DNA of 31,661 bases from Ruminococcus flavefaciens (GCA_002310115.1 DBYI01000098.1:1-31661); one strand, 5' to 3'. Shown: positions 8,924 through 17,663, counted from the first letter of the stretch. Translations and numbers: made by a program. The notes: generated by a model from the letters alone, not told the origin.

Positions 8924-9617
8924 ATGAAACGAGCAGTAAAGTCATCTATCGCGGTTTGTTTTGCAATTATTATGTGCTTGTTCGGCGGAACTTCTGCCTT
9001 TGCATATAATGTAAATACAAGGGTACAGAGTATTGAGATCAAAAACGCACCTGACGGTACTGCTTTTGCAGATATACTTGTAAATAAAGGAAAGGTGGCA
9101 TGATAAGTATGCCGTTGATTTCAACGATGAAAATGCACAGCTTCTCGGAGTCAATGGTGAATGCGGACTTGCAAAATACGCTGAAGACGGTTTTACAAGT
9201 ATGCTTCTGTATCACAACTGTGCCGTTTTTGATGAAGCAGACATTTCGGAACGTTCAAGCGTTATTTTTACCTTGAACGTGGAGAATAACGAGCTTTTCA
9301 ATCACTTTCGAAAGATAAAGGTCGCTTACTGCGACAAGTTCGGCAATGTTCTTGGAGTTACAGAAACGGCAAAATTCGAGTTTGAATGGCTTGGCACTCC
9401 TGCCGTATACTATATTCAGGCAAATGGTGATAGCCTTGCCTGTAAAGTGAGTAAGGGCCCGCCGTATTATTTGCTGTTTTTCCTGCTATTAGGAGCTGTA
9501 CTGCTTGTTATGATTATTTTTGTGCTTGTAGGAAAAAGAATATTAAGACGTAGAGAGACATCAGAGATGATAGAACGTATACAGTCTGGAGTAGTTGATG
9601 ATGAACGAAAAGAATAA
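8924..9617 (+). pseudogene. Frameshifted gene for a secreted, membrane-anchored protein
   Basis: Two open frames together make one plausible protein of about 230 residues. Part one (8924-9103, ribosome binding site AAGGGG, ATG 8924) encodes a signal peptide (MKRAVKSSIAVCFAIIMCLF, cleavage near TSAFA) and 30 more residues, stopping at TGA 9101. Part two is open in the +1 frame from 9084 to 9617 and starts abruptly at DKYAVDFNDENAQ with no start codon or ribosome binding site at the junction. It ends with a transmembrane helix (PPYYLLFFLLLGAVLLVMII) and a basic cytoplasmic tail. The shift must lie between 9084 and 9103. It may be a true inactivating indel, a sequencing error or, less likely, programmed frameshifting. 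It lies 10 bases after mutL, and its end overlaps the start of miaA. No family is recognised. Confidence 0.75.
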
Positions 9618-10554
9618 AAAGCCCTTCGTGCTTGCTGTAGTCGGACCGACAGCTTCGGGGAAGACTTGGCTGGGCGTTGAGCTTGCAAAGATTTACGGCG
9701 GAGAGGTGATCTCCGCCGATTCCATGCAGATATACAAGGGCATGGACATCGCCTCTGCAAAGCCTTCGGAATCTGAAAAGCAGGGGATTCCCCACCATCT
9801 CATGGGATTCCTCGACAGGAACGAGAGCTTTAGCGCAGCGGATTATGTACAGCTTGCGAATGAGAAAATTCGGGATATTCTATCACGCTGTAAGCTACCT
9901 ATAATCGTGGGCGGTACGGGACTTTACATCGATTCTCTTCTCGAAAATGTGAAGTTTTCCGAAGGAGGCAGTGACGAGGCATATCGTAAGGAGCTGTATG
10001 CTTTTGCCAGTGAGAACGGTAATGAAGCTTTACATGCTCTTCTTGCTAAACTTGATCCCGAAGCAGCAGGTGGTATACACCCGAATAATCTTGTAAGGGT
10101 TGTTCGTGCTTTGGAGGTCTGCAAAGTGACTGGAAGACGTTTCAGTGAGCTGAAAAAGGAGAGCCGTCTTGTGGAAAGCCCATACAATTCCCTGATTATC
10201 GGGCTGAACTTCGATGACAGGCAGAAGCTTTACGACCGTATAGATATGCGTGTGGACGAAATGGTAAAATCGGGCCTCATCGAAGAATCACGGGAACTAT
10301 GGATGGAAAGCGGTATGAAGACCGCAGCTAACGCCATAGGATATAAGGAGCTTATTCCGTATTTCGAGGGGGAAGCCGATTTGAGTGACTGCATAGAAAT
10401 TATAAAGCAAGAAACAAGGCATTATGCCAAGCGTCAACTGACGTGGTTCCGCAAAAACCCCCGTATTGAGTGGCTGTTTTTGGACAGATTTAATAAAAAT
10501 AATGAAATATTAGAAAAATGCAAAAAAACTATAGCCAAATACTTGAAAATGTGA
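9601..10554 (+). CDS. miaA: tRNA dimethylallyltransferase MiaA
   Basis: Transfers a dimethylallyl group to N6 of A37 in tRNAs reading UNN codons, making the substrate of MiaB encoded at the start of the window. The P-loop is GPTASGKT (15-22), followed by ISADSMQIYKGMDI, HHLMGF and GGTGLYIDSLL; the C-terminal part has ETRHYAKRQLTWFR. It has 317 residues from ATG 9601. TTG 9595 and ATG 9598 are also in frame. GGAG at 9588-9591 suits 9598 or 9601 equally, so the exact start is uncertain by one codon. The start overlaps the end of the frameshifted upstream gene by 17 bases. Confidence 0.96.
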   Translation: MNEKNKKPFVLAVVGPTASGKTWLGVELAKIYGGEVISADSMQIYKGMDIASAKPSESEKQGIPHHLMGFLDRNESFSAADYVQLANEKIRDILSRCKLPIIVGGTGLYIDSLLENVKFSEGGSDEAYRKELYAFASENGNEALHALLAKLDPEAAGGIHPNNLVRVVRALEVCKVTGRRFSELKKESRLVESPYNSLIIGLNFDDRQKLYDRIDMRVDEMVKSGLIEESRELWMESGMKTAANAIGYKELIPYFEGEADLSDCIEIIKQETRHYAKRQLTWFRKNPRIEWLFLDRFNKNNEILEKCKKTIAKYLKM

Positions 10555-10560
10555 TATAAT
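10532..10560 (+). promoter_or_regulatory. Extended -10 promoter for hfq
   Basis: TATAAT (10555-10560) carries an upstream TG (extended -10, TGATATAAT), and a weak -35 TAGCCA (10532-10537) lies 17 bases before it. The -10 box lies across and just after the miaA stop, so hfq can be expressed from inside the cluster. The transcript would have a leader of about 85 bases before the hfq ATG. Confidence 0.65.
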
Positions 10561-10651
10561 GTACTGTGTGTATTTCTGCGCGGGCAATTTGGTAAAAAAT
10601 TTTGCTCTCAAAGCTTTGCACGGAAACAAATATCTGATAGGAGTAATGTGT

Positions 10652-10891
10652 ATGAACAAAACAATTAATCTGCAGGACGTGTTCCTCAATCAGTGCAGAA
10701 AAGACAAGATAATGGTAACTATCATACTCACTAACGGTTTCCAGTTCAAGGGAATGGTAAGAGGTTTTGACAGCTATGTAGCTATCTTTGACTGTGACGG
10801 AAAGCAGCAACTCGTATACAAGCACGCTATTTCCACTATCATACCTGCAAGATCTGTTTCTATTCTCGACGCTTCTGAAAAGAACGACTAA
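10652..10891 (+). CDS. hfq: RNA-binding protein Hfq
   Basis: Sm-like hexameric RNA chaperone. The 79-residue protein has the N-terminal helix NLQDVFLNQCRKDKIMVT, the Sm1 region TNGFQFKGMVRGFDSYVAIF and the diagnostic Sm2 motif YKHAISTI. The tail is very short, as is usual in Gram-positives. ATG 10652 is chosen because ATAGGAG (10637-10643) sits 8 bases before it; the frame is open 31 codons further upstream, but that stretch contains the leader and is not Hfq-like. The miaA-hfq order is widely conserved. Confidence 0.96.
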   Translation: MNKTINLQDVFLNQCRKDKIMVTIILTNGFQFKGMVRGFDSYVAIFDCDGKQQLVYKHAISTIIPARSVSILDASEKND

Positions 10892-10902
10892 GGGTGATCT
10901 GA

Positions 10903-12162
10903 ATGGGATTTTCCAAGTCGGATGGTAGCTTCATGGTCAAGTTCCTAAGGAACGTGGTTCTGGTGCTGCTTCTGATTGTGTTTGTCAGTATAGTCTATAA
11001 TTTCCGTAACAAGGAAAGCGATACGGTCTCCGCCCTCACAGCTTCGGCATTGTCATCAAAGGAGTATAAGGGTGTGTTCATCAGGGACGAGGAGATACAG
11101 CTTTACAGTGGGAACGGCTTTCTCAGCTATAACGTGTCGGACGGTGGAAAAGTCGGAAACGATACGGTCATCGCAGAAGCTTATCTTGACGATGAACAGC
11201 TGAGTATAAAACATGAGCTGGCTAAGTTTGAAAGAGAGCTTAGTATATTGGAAAAGATAACCAATCCTGGTACTCTTGAATCTGCACAGCCTTCAAGCCT
11301 TTCCGAAAGTATCAGCGATAGCTACCGCAGCCTTATCTACTACAGGGATATGGGCAAGCTGGATGAACTGAACGATGTTAAGGATGATCTCCTTATACAA
11401 CTCAGTACATACCAGATAGTCACTGATGAGGTACAGGGCTTCGATCAAAAGATACTGGATATAAGGAATGAGATAGATAAGCTCAACGCGAAGAGATCCG
11501 CTCCAAGCGAGACAGTCAGAGCACCACGCTCGGCTTATTTCGTGAGCTATATCGACGGCTATGAGGAAAAGCTTAATACTCATAATATGGACAAGCTCAC
11601 AGTGTCTATGCTGGAGGAAATCAGCGACAGAAAGTCTACTGCCCCGAATGTGGTGGGCAAGCTAATCGATGGCTATGGCTGGTATCTTGCTGTGGTTGCA
11701 GATAATTCCAAAAAGACTTATGCTATTGGCGATAAAGTTCAGCTGAGATTTGATTCTTCAGCTGAGAGCTATCCTGCTGTGATACACGACATCCGTGATG
11801 AGAAGAAGGATAAGAGCATTGTCATTATTTACTGTGATAAGATTAACTATGAGCTCGTACAGCACAGAGCCGAGATAGTCGAATTGATAAAGGATGACTA
11901 TACGGGACTTAGAGTGCCACGTGAGGCCATCCGTTTCGTAGACGTTACTGAAACAGTGGATGACGGCAACGGTAATGTCAGCGAAAAGGTCTCGAATTAT
12001 AAGGGCGTTTATATCCGTAAGGGTGAACAGATACTCTTCAAAAGAATAGAAGTAATTTATGAGGGCACGGATTATGTACTCTCTAAGCCTATGAATGATG
12101 ATGAGTATCTTGCGCTTTACGATGATATATTGATAGAGGAGGTCGAAAAGAATGAAAAATGA
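10903..12162 (+). CDS. HlyD-like membrane fusion/adaptor protein
   Basis: A 419-residue protein with one N-terminal transmembrane helix (about 12-33, rich in Val/Leu), then a beta-rich region beginning YKGVFIRDEEIQLYSGNGFLS that resembles the biotinyl-lipoyl-like half-motif of HlyD adaptors. A helical, probably coiled-coil segment follows (about 100-190, including FDQKILDIRNEIDKLNAKR), then a beta-rich C-terminal half with GLRVPREAIRF. No transporter gene is adjacent, so an export role is not shown by context. Its place directly before ylmE and sepF suggests an envelope or division-linked role (inference). It is 11 bases after hfq and overlaps ylmE by 11 bases. Confidence 0.75.
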   Translation: MGFSKSDGSFMVKFLRNVVLVLLLIVFVSIVYNFRNKESDTVSALTASALSSKEYKGVFIRDEEIQLYSGNGFLSYNVSDGGKVGNDTVIAEAYLDDEQLSIKHELAKFERELSILEKITNPGTLESAQPSSLSESISDSYRSLIYYRDMGKLDELNDVKDDLLIQLSTYQIVTDEVQGFDQKILDIRNEIDKLNAKRSAPSETVRAPRSAYFVSYIDGYEEKLNTHNMDKLTVSMLEEISDRKSTAPNVVGKLIDGYGWYLAVVADNSKKTYAIGDKVQLRFDSSAESYPAVIHDIRDEKKDKSIVIIYCDKINYELVQHRAEIVELIKDDYTGLRVPREAIRFVDVTETVDDGNGNVSEKVSNYKGVYIRKGEQILFKRIEVIYEGTDYVLSKPMNDDEYLALYDDILIEEVEKNEK

Positions 12163-12844
12163 CGATCTCGCTTATATCGACGAGAACCTGCACATAATAA
12201 AAGAGAGATGTGCTGAGGCCGTGGCTAAGTACAGAAGCCCCGACGATAATGTACGTATTATGGCGGTCACAAAGACCGTTTCTCCTGAGGCGATAAATCA
12301 TGCCGTAGAGCTGGGGATTGACCTTCTTGGAGAGAACAGAGTGCAAGAGTACCTCTCAAAGGCGGACTTCTATGACAAGTCGGCAGAGGTGCAGTTCATA
12401 GGTCATTTACAGACAAATAAGGTGAAATATATTATAAATGCGGTAAGCATGATACAGTCCGTGGACAGTCTAAAGCTAGGACAGGAGATAAGCCGCCTCG
12501 CCGTGAAGAACGGCAGGGTGATGGATATCCTCTGCGAGGTAAATATCGGCGGAGAGGAGTCCAAAAGCGGCATAACTCCCACAGGACTGAAAGAGCTTAT
12601 TGACGGGCTCTCGGAGCTTGAAGGTGTGCGTGTAAGAGGTCTCATGACTATTCCACCACCTTCAGACAGCGATATCTTCCTTGGACGAATGAAGGAGTTA
12701 TATGACAGTATCTCCTCTGCGTACAAAGGCATAGATACGCTTTCAATGGGTATGACTCATGATTACGCCGAAGCAATTAGATATGGTTCAACACTGGTGC
12801 GTATAGGTACAGGACTGTTCGGTGCAAGAGACTACTCAAAGTAA
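12152..12844 (+). CDS. ylmE: PLP homeostasis protein, YggS/YlmE family
   Basis: A pyridoxal-phosphate-binding protein of the PLPBP family, which buffers PLP and affects amino-acid metabolism. Residues 37-44 (MAVTKTVS) hold the PLP lysine K41. GENRVQEY (residues 60-67) and the C-terminal phosphate-binding stretch MGMTHDYAEAI ... GSTLVRIGTGLFG are characteristic. 230 residues is normal for the family. It starts inside the end of the HlyD-like gene with GAGG upstream. As in many Gram-positives it precedes sepF in the ylm cluster. Confidence 0.93.
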   Translation: MKNDDLAYIDENLHIIKERCAEAVAKYRSPDDNVRIMAVTKTVSPEAINHAVELGIDLLGENRVQEYLSKADFYDKSAEVQFIGHLQTNKVKYIINAVSMIQSVDSLKLGQEISRLAVKNGRVMDILCEVNIGGEESKSGITPTGLKELIDGLSELEGVRVRGLMTIPPPSDSDIFLGRMKELYDSISSAYKGIDTLSMGMTHDYAEAIRYGSTLVRIGTGLFGARDYSK

Positions 12845-12879
12845 CTCCTCGGCGGAAAGCCGAATATCAACACGGGATA

Positions 12880-12933
12880 CTCCGCATTGATCCTGTGAAG
12901 AAAGATAAAAATATAAATAATGCGGAGAAGGAG
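12880..12933 (+). promoter_or_regulatory. RNA hairpin abutting the sepF ribosome binding site
   Basis: CTCCGCATT (12880-12888) and AATGCGGAG (12919-12927) form a perfect 9-bp stem around a 30-base loop. The sepF Shine-Dalgarno AAGGAG (12928-12933) follows immediately. It has no T-run, so it is not a terminator; a translational control or mRNA-stability role is possible. Confidence 0.5.
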
Positions 12934-12940
12934 TATTAAG

Positions 12941-13423
12941 ATGAAACTTTTTGAGAACATTAAGGAATTTTTCTTTGCTGAAGAGGACGACGATTTTGAT
13001 GCAGATGTTCCGGTTCGTCATGAGCGTGGCGAACGCAGCGGCTTCCAGCCGTCAGCACAGGACGATGCTCCAGTAAACGAAAGCGGACTTGGCGGCGGCA
13101 TGAGCAGAGAAAGACGCAATAAGGTCGTTAATATACAGACAACAGCACAGCTTCAGGTGGTTCTTGTAAAACCTTCTGCATTTACGGACGCTAAGCAGAT
13201 AGCAGATCACTTGATTGCGAAAAAGACGGTAGTTCTCAATCTTGAGACAGCTTCCCCCGAGAATAAGAGAAGAATCATCGACTTCCTCGTAGGTGTTGCA
13301 TATGCAAACGGCGGAAGCCTCAAGCCTGTCGCTAATCTTACCTACATCATCACTCCTTATAATGTAGGCTTTATAGGCGAGGATCTCGTAGGTGAGCTGG
13401 AGAATAACGGTGTATTCATCTGA
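12941..13423 (+). CDS. sepF: Cell division protein SepF
   Basis: An FtsZ-bundling protein that anchors the Z ring to the membrane. The N-terminus MKLFENIKEFFFAEE is the amphipathic membrane-targeting helix, followed by an acidic/disordered linker (15-65) and the DUF552 SepF core (about 70-155: QVVLVKPSAFTDAKQIADHL, FLVGVAYANGG). 160 residues is typical. ATG 12941 has AAGGAG at 12928-12933. It shares one base with the ylmH start, so the two are translationally coupled. Confidence 0.95.
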   Translation: MKLFENIKEFFFAEEDDDFDADVPVRHERGERSGFQPSAQDDAPVNESGLGGGMSRERRNKVVNIQTTAQLQVVLVKPSAFTDAKQIADHLIAKKTVVLNLETASPENKRRIIDFLVGVAYANGGSLKPVANLTYIITPYNVGFIGEDLVGELENNGVFI

Positions 13424-14181
13424 TGAACGAACCGTCGGATAAGCTTTTTACCGCAAGGCTCGGGGACATGGTAGCACTCTGTGAAAGGGACGGAGCAGTC
13501 GTGTTCTCGTCCTTTTTCGATGAAAGACAATGCGCGGAAGCAGAGGCGTGGTGCGCGAGAAATACGGGTGCACTTAGATACAGACTGTGGGGCGGCTATG
13601 AGGAAGCAAGACGCAGGATGCTAGCGGTATATCCCGATTATTGCGAATCCTATATCCTCGAGGAATTTCCATTTGTCTGCCTCACCTTTGAATACAGGGA
13701 TGAGGACAGACTCTCTCACAGGGACTTCCTTGGCTCTTTCATGGGCTTGCAGCTGAAACGTGAAGTCATAGGCGATATTGTGGTCACAGATGGAGTCGCG
13801 CAGGCTTTTCTTACCGAGGTGGCTGCAAGGCATGTAAGTGGAAGTTTATCCAAAATAGGCAGAGTCGGGGTTAAAATTACTGACGACAAGCCATTTATAC
13901 TTGAAAACGCTCAGAAGTTTCATGAAATATCCGGAACAGTGGCATCGCTGCGTCTCGACTGTGTGGTTGGACTTGCTGCAAAGCTAAGCAGGGAAAAGGC
14001 GGCTTCACTAATCCGTACGGACAGGGTTGAAGTTAATCATCTGCCCGTTTCATCAATCTCCCATGAACTCAGGGGCGGAGATATATTGTCAATTAGGGGC
14101 TACGGAAGATTTGTACTTTCTGAAATAAATGGTCATACAAAGAAAGACCGCATACACATTAACTTGAAGAAATATATTTAG
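13423..14181 (+). CDS. ylmH: YlmH family S4-domain RNA-binding protein
   Basis: A 252-residue protein of the YlmH family, which in Bacillus has been linked to rescue of stalled ribosomal large subunits. The N-terminal two thirds have the family's DUF-type fold with FMGLQLKREVIGDI and FLTEVAARHV. The C-terminal S4 RNA-binding domain is about 185-240 (KLSREKAASLIRTDRVEVNH, RGGDILSIRGYGRF). It begins at ATG 13423, overlapping the sepF stop by one base. Its position between sepF and divIVA is the standard Gram-positive order. Confidence 0.92.
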   Translation: MNEPSDKLFTARLGDMVALCERDGAVVFSSFFDERQCAEAEAWCARNTGALRYRLWGGYEEARRRMLAVYPDYCESYILEEFPFVCLTFEYRDEDRLSHRDFLGSFMGLQLKREVIGDIVVTDGVAQAFLTEVAARHVSGSLSKIGRVGVKITDDKPFILENAQKFHEISGTVASLRLDCVVGLAAKLSREKAASLIRTDRVEVNHLPVSSISHELRGGDILSIRGYGRFVLSEINGHTKKDRIHINLKKYI

Positions 14182-14193
14182 AGGTGAATTGAA

Positions 14194-14760
14194 ATGATAA
14201 CTTCAAAAGATGTCAGAAACAAAAGATTTGAAAAAGCAGCTTTCGGATACAAGCAGGAGGAAATAGACGAGTTCCTTAACCAGCTTGAGGCTGAGCTTGA
14301 CGAAATGGAGCGCGAGCGTGCAGAAGCTAATAGCAAGATACAGGTGCTTGCAGATAAGGTAAGAGAGTATATGAGGGATGAGGATGCTCTCAAGGACGCT
14401 CTTCTCGGCGCTCAGAAGCAGGGACATCAGGTCCTCAACGAAGCTAATGAAAAGGCTGAACAGATAATCGCAGAGGCACAGGCTAAGGCTGATGCCCTTG
14501 AGGATGAGGCTGTTCGTCAGCACGCTGAGGCTATGGAAAAGAATCGTGAGGAGATTGCAAAGGAGAAGGAAGCTCTCATCGAAGCTCAGCAGCAGGTAGC
14601 AGACTTTAAGAAGAGCCTCTTCGATATGTATAAGAGCCATCTCGAACTCATTTCTTCTATGCCTGAGACCTTTGATAACGAGACTGAAGAGGAGACAGAG
14701 GAGAAAGCTGAGACAGCTGAAGAGATTGCGACAGCAGTTGCTTCAGAAGTTGAGGAATAA
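14194..14760 (+). CDS. divIVA: DivIVA domain cell-division/polarity protein
   Basis: A 188-residue coiled-coil protein of the DivIVA family, which recognises negatively curved membrane at poles and division sites. The N-terminal DivIVA domain shows KDVRNKRFEKAAFGYKQEEI followed by DEFLNQLEAELDEM. A long heptad-rich coiled coil runs from about 25 to 150. The tail (160-188) is Glu/Thr-rich and probably disordered. AGGTGA precedes the ATG. It follows ylmH by 12 bases and precedes ileS by 61 bases. Confidence 0.93.
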   Translation: MITSKDVRNKRFEKAAFGYKQEEIDEFLNQLEAELDEMERERAEANSKIQVLADKVREYMRDEDALKDALLGAQKQGHQVLNEANEKAEQIIAEAQAKADALEDEAVRQHAEAMEKNREEIAKEKEALIEAQQQVADFKKSLFDMYKSHLELISSMPETFDNETEEETEEKAETAEEIATAVASEVEE

Positions 14761-14778
14761 TCATTAACAAAAAGATCG

Positions 14779-14814
14779 AAAGGAGGATCTCTCTGAGCTT
14801 TTGAAGGAGAGATC
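14779..14814 (+). promoter_or_regulatory. Hairpin sequestering the ileS ribosome binding site
   Basis: GATCTCTC (14786-14793) is the exact complement of GAGAGATC (14807-14814), with a 13-base loop. The 3' arm includes the end of the ileS Shine-Dalgarno AAGGAGA (14804-14810). A second strong Shine-Dalgarno, AAAGGAGG (14779-14785), lies just 5' of the stem with no suitable start codon, so it could act as a standby site. No T-box elements are present. Confidence 0.55.
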
Positions 14815-14821
14815 GGATAGT

Positions 14822-17599
14822 ATGGCACAGGATTATAACAGTACCCTTAATTTACCGCAGACAGAGTTCCCAATGCGCGGAAATCTGCCAAAAAGAGAGC
14901 CTGAAACTCTCCAAAAATGGGAGGATGAAAGACTTTATTACAAAATGATAGAAAAGAACAAGGGCAAGCCCTCGTATGTTCTTCATGACGGACCTCCCTA
15001 TGCCAATGGCGAGATTCACCTTGGTCATGCCCTTAACAAGTCCCTCAAGGACTTCATTGTTAAGTACAAGAATATGAGCGGATTCTGTTCTCCGTATGTT
15101 CCTGGCTGGGATACTCACGGACTTCCTATCGAACTTAAGGCCATGAAGGCTATAGGTGTTGAGAACGGTGCTATTCCTGCTGTAGATCTCAGAAAGCATT
15201 GCCGCGAGTACGCTATGACTCAGGTTGCAAATCAGATGAAGGGATTTAAAAGACTTGGTTCGTTGGGCGACTATGATTATCCTTATCTGACCCTTCGCCC
15301 TGAATATGAGGCAAAGCAGGTAGAAGTATTCGGCTCAATGGTAAAAAAAGGGTATATGTATAAGGGCTTGAAACCTGTTTACTGGTGCCCTGATTGTAAT
15401 ACAGCTCTTGCTGAGGCTGAGATTGAGTATTCAAATGACCCGTGCTATTCTATCTATGTCAAGTTCAACGTAACTGATGATAAAGGCATCTTCCAGGGAC
15501 TTGGACTTGATCTTTCAAAGATATATTTCGTTATCTGGACCACAACTACATGGACTATTCCTGGCAACCTGGCTATCTGTCTCGGCCCAGAGTACAACTA
15601 TACTCTCGTTCATGTAGGTGATGAGTATTACGTAATGGCTGAAGAGCTTGTTAAGACTACAATGGAGACAGCTGGTATCACAGAGTATACTACAGACCAT
15701 ATATTCACAGGCGCAGAGCTTGAGGGTATGAAGACAAAGCATCCTCTTTACGATCGCCTTTCACCTATAATCGTAGGTGATCACGTTACTCTTGAAAGTG
15801 GTACAGGCTGCGTACATACGGCTCCAGGTTACGGTGTCGAGGACTTTGAAGTATGCAAGAAGTATGATGATATCGGTATCTTAGTATGCGTTGATTCAAA
15901 GGGAAAACAGACCTCAGAGGCAGGCGAATTTGAGGGAATGGACACGGATCAGGCGAACAAGGCTATAGCTGCAAAGCTTACAGAATTGGGCGCTATGCTG
16001 GCAACACAGAAAATTGTCCACCAGTATCCTCACTGCTGGAGATGTAACAGCCCGATTATATACAGAGCTACAGAGCAGTGGTTCTGTTCAGTAAATGGCT
16101 TCAAGGACGAGGCTATCAAGGCTATAGAGTCTGTTCAGTGGATCCCTGAGTGGGGTGAGGACAGAATTAAGGGCATGGTACGTGACAGAAGCGACTGGTG
16201 TATCTCACGTCAAAGAACTTGGGGCGTTCCGATACCTGTTGTATACTGTAAGGAATGCGGCAAGCCTATATGTAATGATGAGACAATCTCAGCCATCTCT
16301 GAGCTCTTCCGCAAGGAAGGCAGTGATTCATGGTGGATAAAGGATACAAAGGAATTTATACCCGCAAGTGTAAAGTGTGAATGTGGCTGCGGCGAATTCA
16401 CAAAAGAATATGACATCATGGATGTATGGTTCGACAGTGGTGTGTCACATACCTCTGTTATGGAGGGCAAGGATTTCCCAAGTCTTTCATGGCCTGCTGA
16501 TCTCTATCTCGAGGGTGCTGACCAGTACAGAGGTTGGTTCCAGTCATCGCTACTCACTTCTGTGGTATACAAGGGACAGTCTCCTTACAAAGCAGTATGT
16601 ACTCACGGATGGGTAGTTGATGGTGAAGGAAAGGCAATGCATAAGTCTCTAGGAAATGGTATTGACCCGAGCGAGATAACTGAGCAGTACGGTGCTGATA
16701 TTCTTCGCCTGTGGGCAGCTTCTTCCGACTATCATAGCGATATCCGTATTTCAAAGCCTATTCTTGGACAGCTTTCAGACGCTTACAAGAAGATAAGAAA
16801 TACTGCTCGTTTCATACTTGGTAACCTTGGTAACGGTGCAGGTTTTAATCCTGATAAGGACAGCGTTAGTGATGATCAACTAACAGAGCTTGACAAGTGG
16901 GCTCTCATGAAGTTGGATAATCTAATAGATAAGATGAAGGAGGGCTATGAGGCATTCGATTTCCATATCGCACTCCATGCGCTCCATAATTTCTGTGTAA
17001 TAGATATGTCAAACTTCTATCTTGACATCATCAAAGATAGACTTTACTGTGAGAAGGAGGACTCTGTTCTCCGTCGCGCAGCTCAGACGGCAATGTACCG
17101 CATAATAAGTGCGATAACAAGACTTGCCGCACCTATCATTTCATTCACAGCTGAGGAGATATGGCAGTTCATGCCTCACTCCGCAGGTGATGATACTCAG
17201 AGTGTATTTCTTAATCAGATGCCTGAAAAGAGCGGCATAGAATTCTCAGCCGATTTCATCGACAAATGGCAGTTCATTTATAATACTCGTCTCGGAGCAA
17301 ACAAGGCTCTCGAGGATGCAAGAAATGAAAAGACTATCGGTAAGTCACTTGAGGCAAAAATAATCATAAAGAGCAGTGACGCTGATTACGACAAGTACAC
17401 TGCTATCGCCGATCAGCTCAAGGATATCCTCATCGTTTCTGGCGTGGAGGTAGAAAAGAACGGAGCAGAAACTGTTTACACAGTTGCTCAGGCTGAGGGA
17501 GAAAAGTGTGAGCGCTGCTGGTGCTTCAGCAAGTATGTTGGCACAAATCATACACATCCTACTCTCTGTGAGAGATGTGCTATTGCAGTAGAAGCTTGA
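14822..17599 (+). CDS. ileS: Isoleucine-tRNA ligase
   Basis: Class I aminoacyl-tRNA synthetase that charges tRNA-Ile. The 925 residues include the HIGH motif as HLGH (66-69, in ANGEIHLGHALNK), a CP1 editing domain (about 180-400), the KMSKS motif in the form KAMHKSLGN near residue 604, an anticodon-binding domain and a C-terminal zinc finger with two CxxC pairs (CERC ... CERC). This is the bacterial short-tail form. ATG 14822 is used, with AAGGAGA 11 bases upstream; a TTG at 14801 in the same frame overlaps that site. The codons here are unusually regular, fitting high expression. Confidence 0.97.
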   Translation: MAQDYNSTLNLPQTEFPMRGNLPKREPETLQKWEDERLYYKMIEKNKGKPSYVLHDGPPYANGEIHLGHALNKSLKDFIVKYKNMSGFCSPYVPGWDTHGLPIELKAMKAIGVENGAIPAVDLRKHCREYAMTQVANQMKGFKRLGSLGDYDYPYLTLRPEYEAKQVEVFGSMVKKGYMYKGLKPVYWCPDCNTALAEAEIEYSNDPCYSIYVKFNVTDDKGIFQGLGLDLSKIYFVIWTTTTWTIPGNLAICLGPEYNYTLVHVGDEYYVMAEELVKTTMETAGITEYTTDHIFTGAELEGMKTKHPLYDRLSPIIVGDHVTLESGTGCVHTAPGYGVEDFEVCKKYDDIGILVCVDSKGKQTSEAGEFEGMDTDQANKAIAAKLTELGAMLATQKIVHQYPHCWRCNSPIIYRATEQWFCSVNGFKDEAIKAIESVQWIPEWGEDRIKGMVRDRSDWCISRQRTWGVPIPVVYCKECGKPICNDETISAISELFRKEGSDSWWIKDTKEFIPASVKCECGCGEFTKEYDIMDVWFDSGVSHTSVMEGKDFPSLSWPADLYLEGADQYRGWFQSSLLTSVVYKGQSPYKAVCTHGWVVDGEGKAMHKSLGNGIDPSEITEQYGADILRLWAASSDYHSDIRISKPILGQLSDAYKKIRNTARFILGNLGNGAGFNPDKDSVSDDQLTELDKWALMKLDNLIDKMKEGYEAFDFHIALHALHNFCVIDMSNFYLDIIKDRLYCEKEDSVLRRAAQTAMYRIISAITRLAAPIISFTAEEIWQFMPHSAGDDTQSVFLNQMPEKSGIEFSADFIDKWQFIYNTRLGANKALEDARNEKTIGKSLEAKIIIKSSDADYDKYTAIADQLKDILIVSGVEVEKNGAETVYTVAQAEGEKCERCWCFSKYVGTNHTHPTLCERCAIAVEA

Positions 17600-17611
17600 T
17601 TTGTATTATAT

Positions 17612-17640
17612 TGCCTGTCGGCTGATTAGGTCGACAGGCA
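17612..17640 (+). promoter_or_regulatory. Perfect 9-bp hairpin between ileS and lspA
   Basis: TGCCTGTCG (17612-17620) pairs with CGACAGGCA (17632-17640) around an 11-base loop. It is followed by GTCTTATTG rather than a real T-run, then by the lspA Shine-Dalgarno GAAAGGA (17649-17655). It could be a weak terminator, a processing site or a stability element. Confidence 0.5.
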
Positions 17641-17663
17641 GTCTTATTGAAAGGATAAAACAC

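Noticed and set aside
14761..14821. Possible T-box riboswitch in front of ileS.
   Set aside because: The gap is only 61 bases, with no T-box sequence, specifier loop or terminator; only a local hairpin is present.
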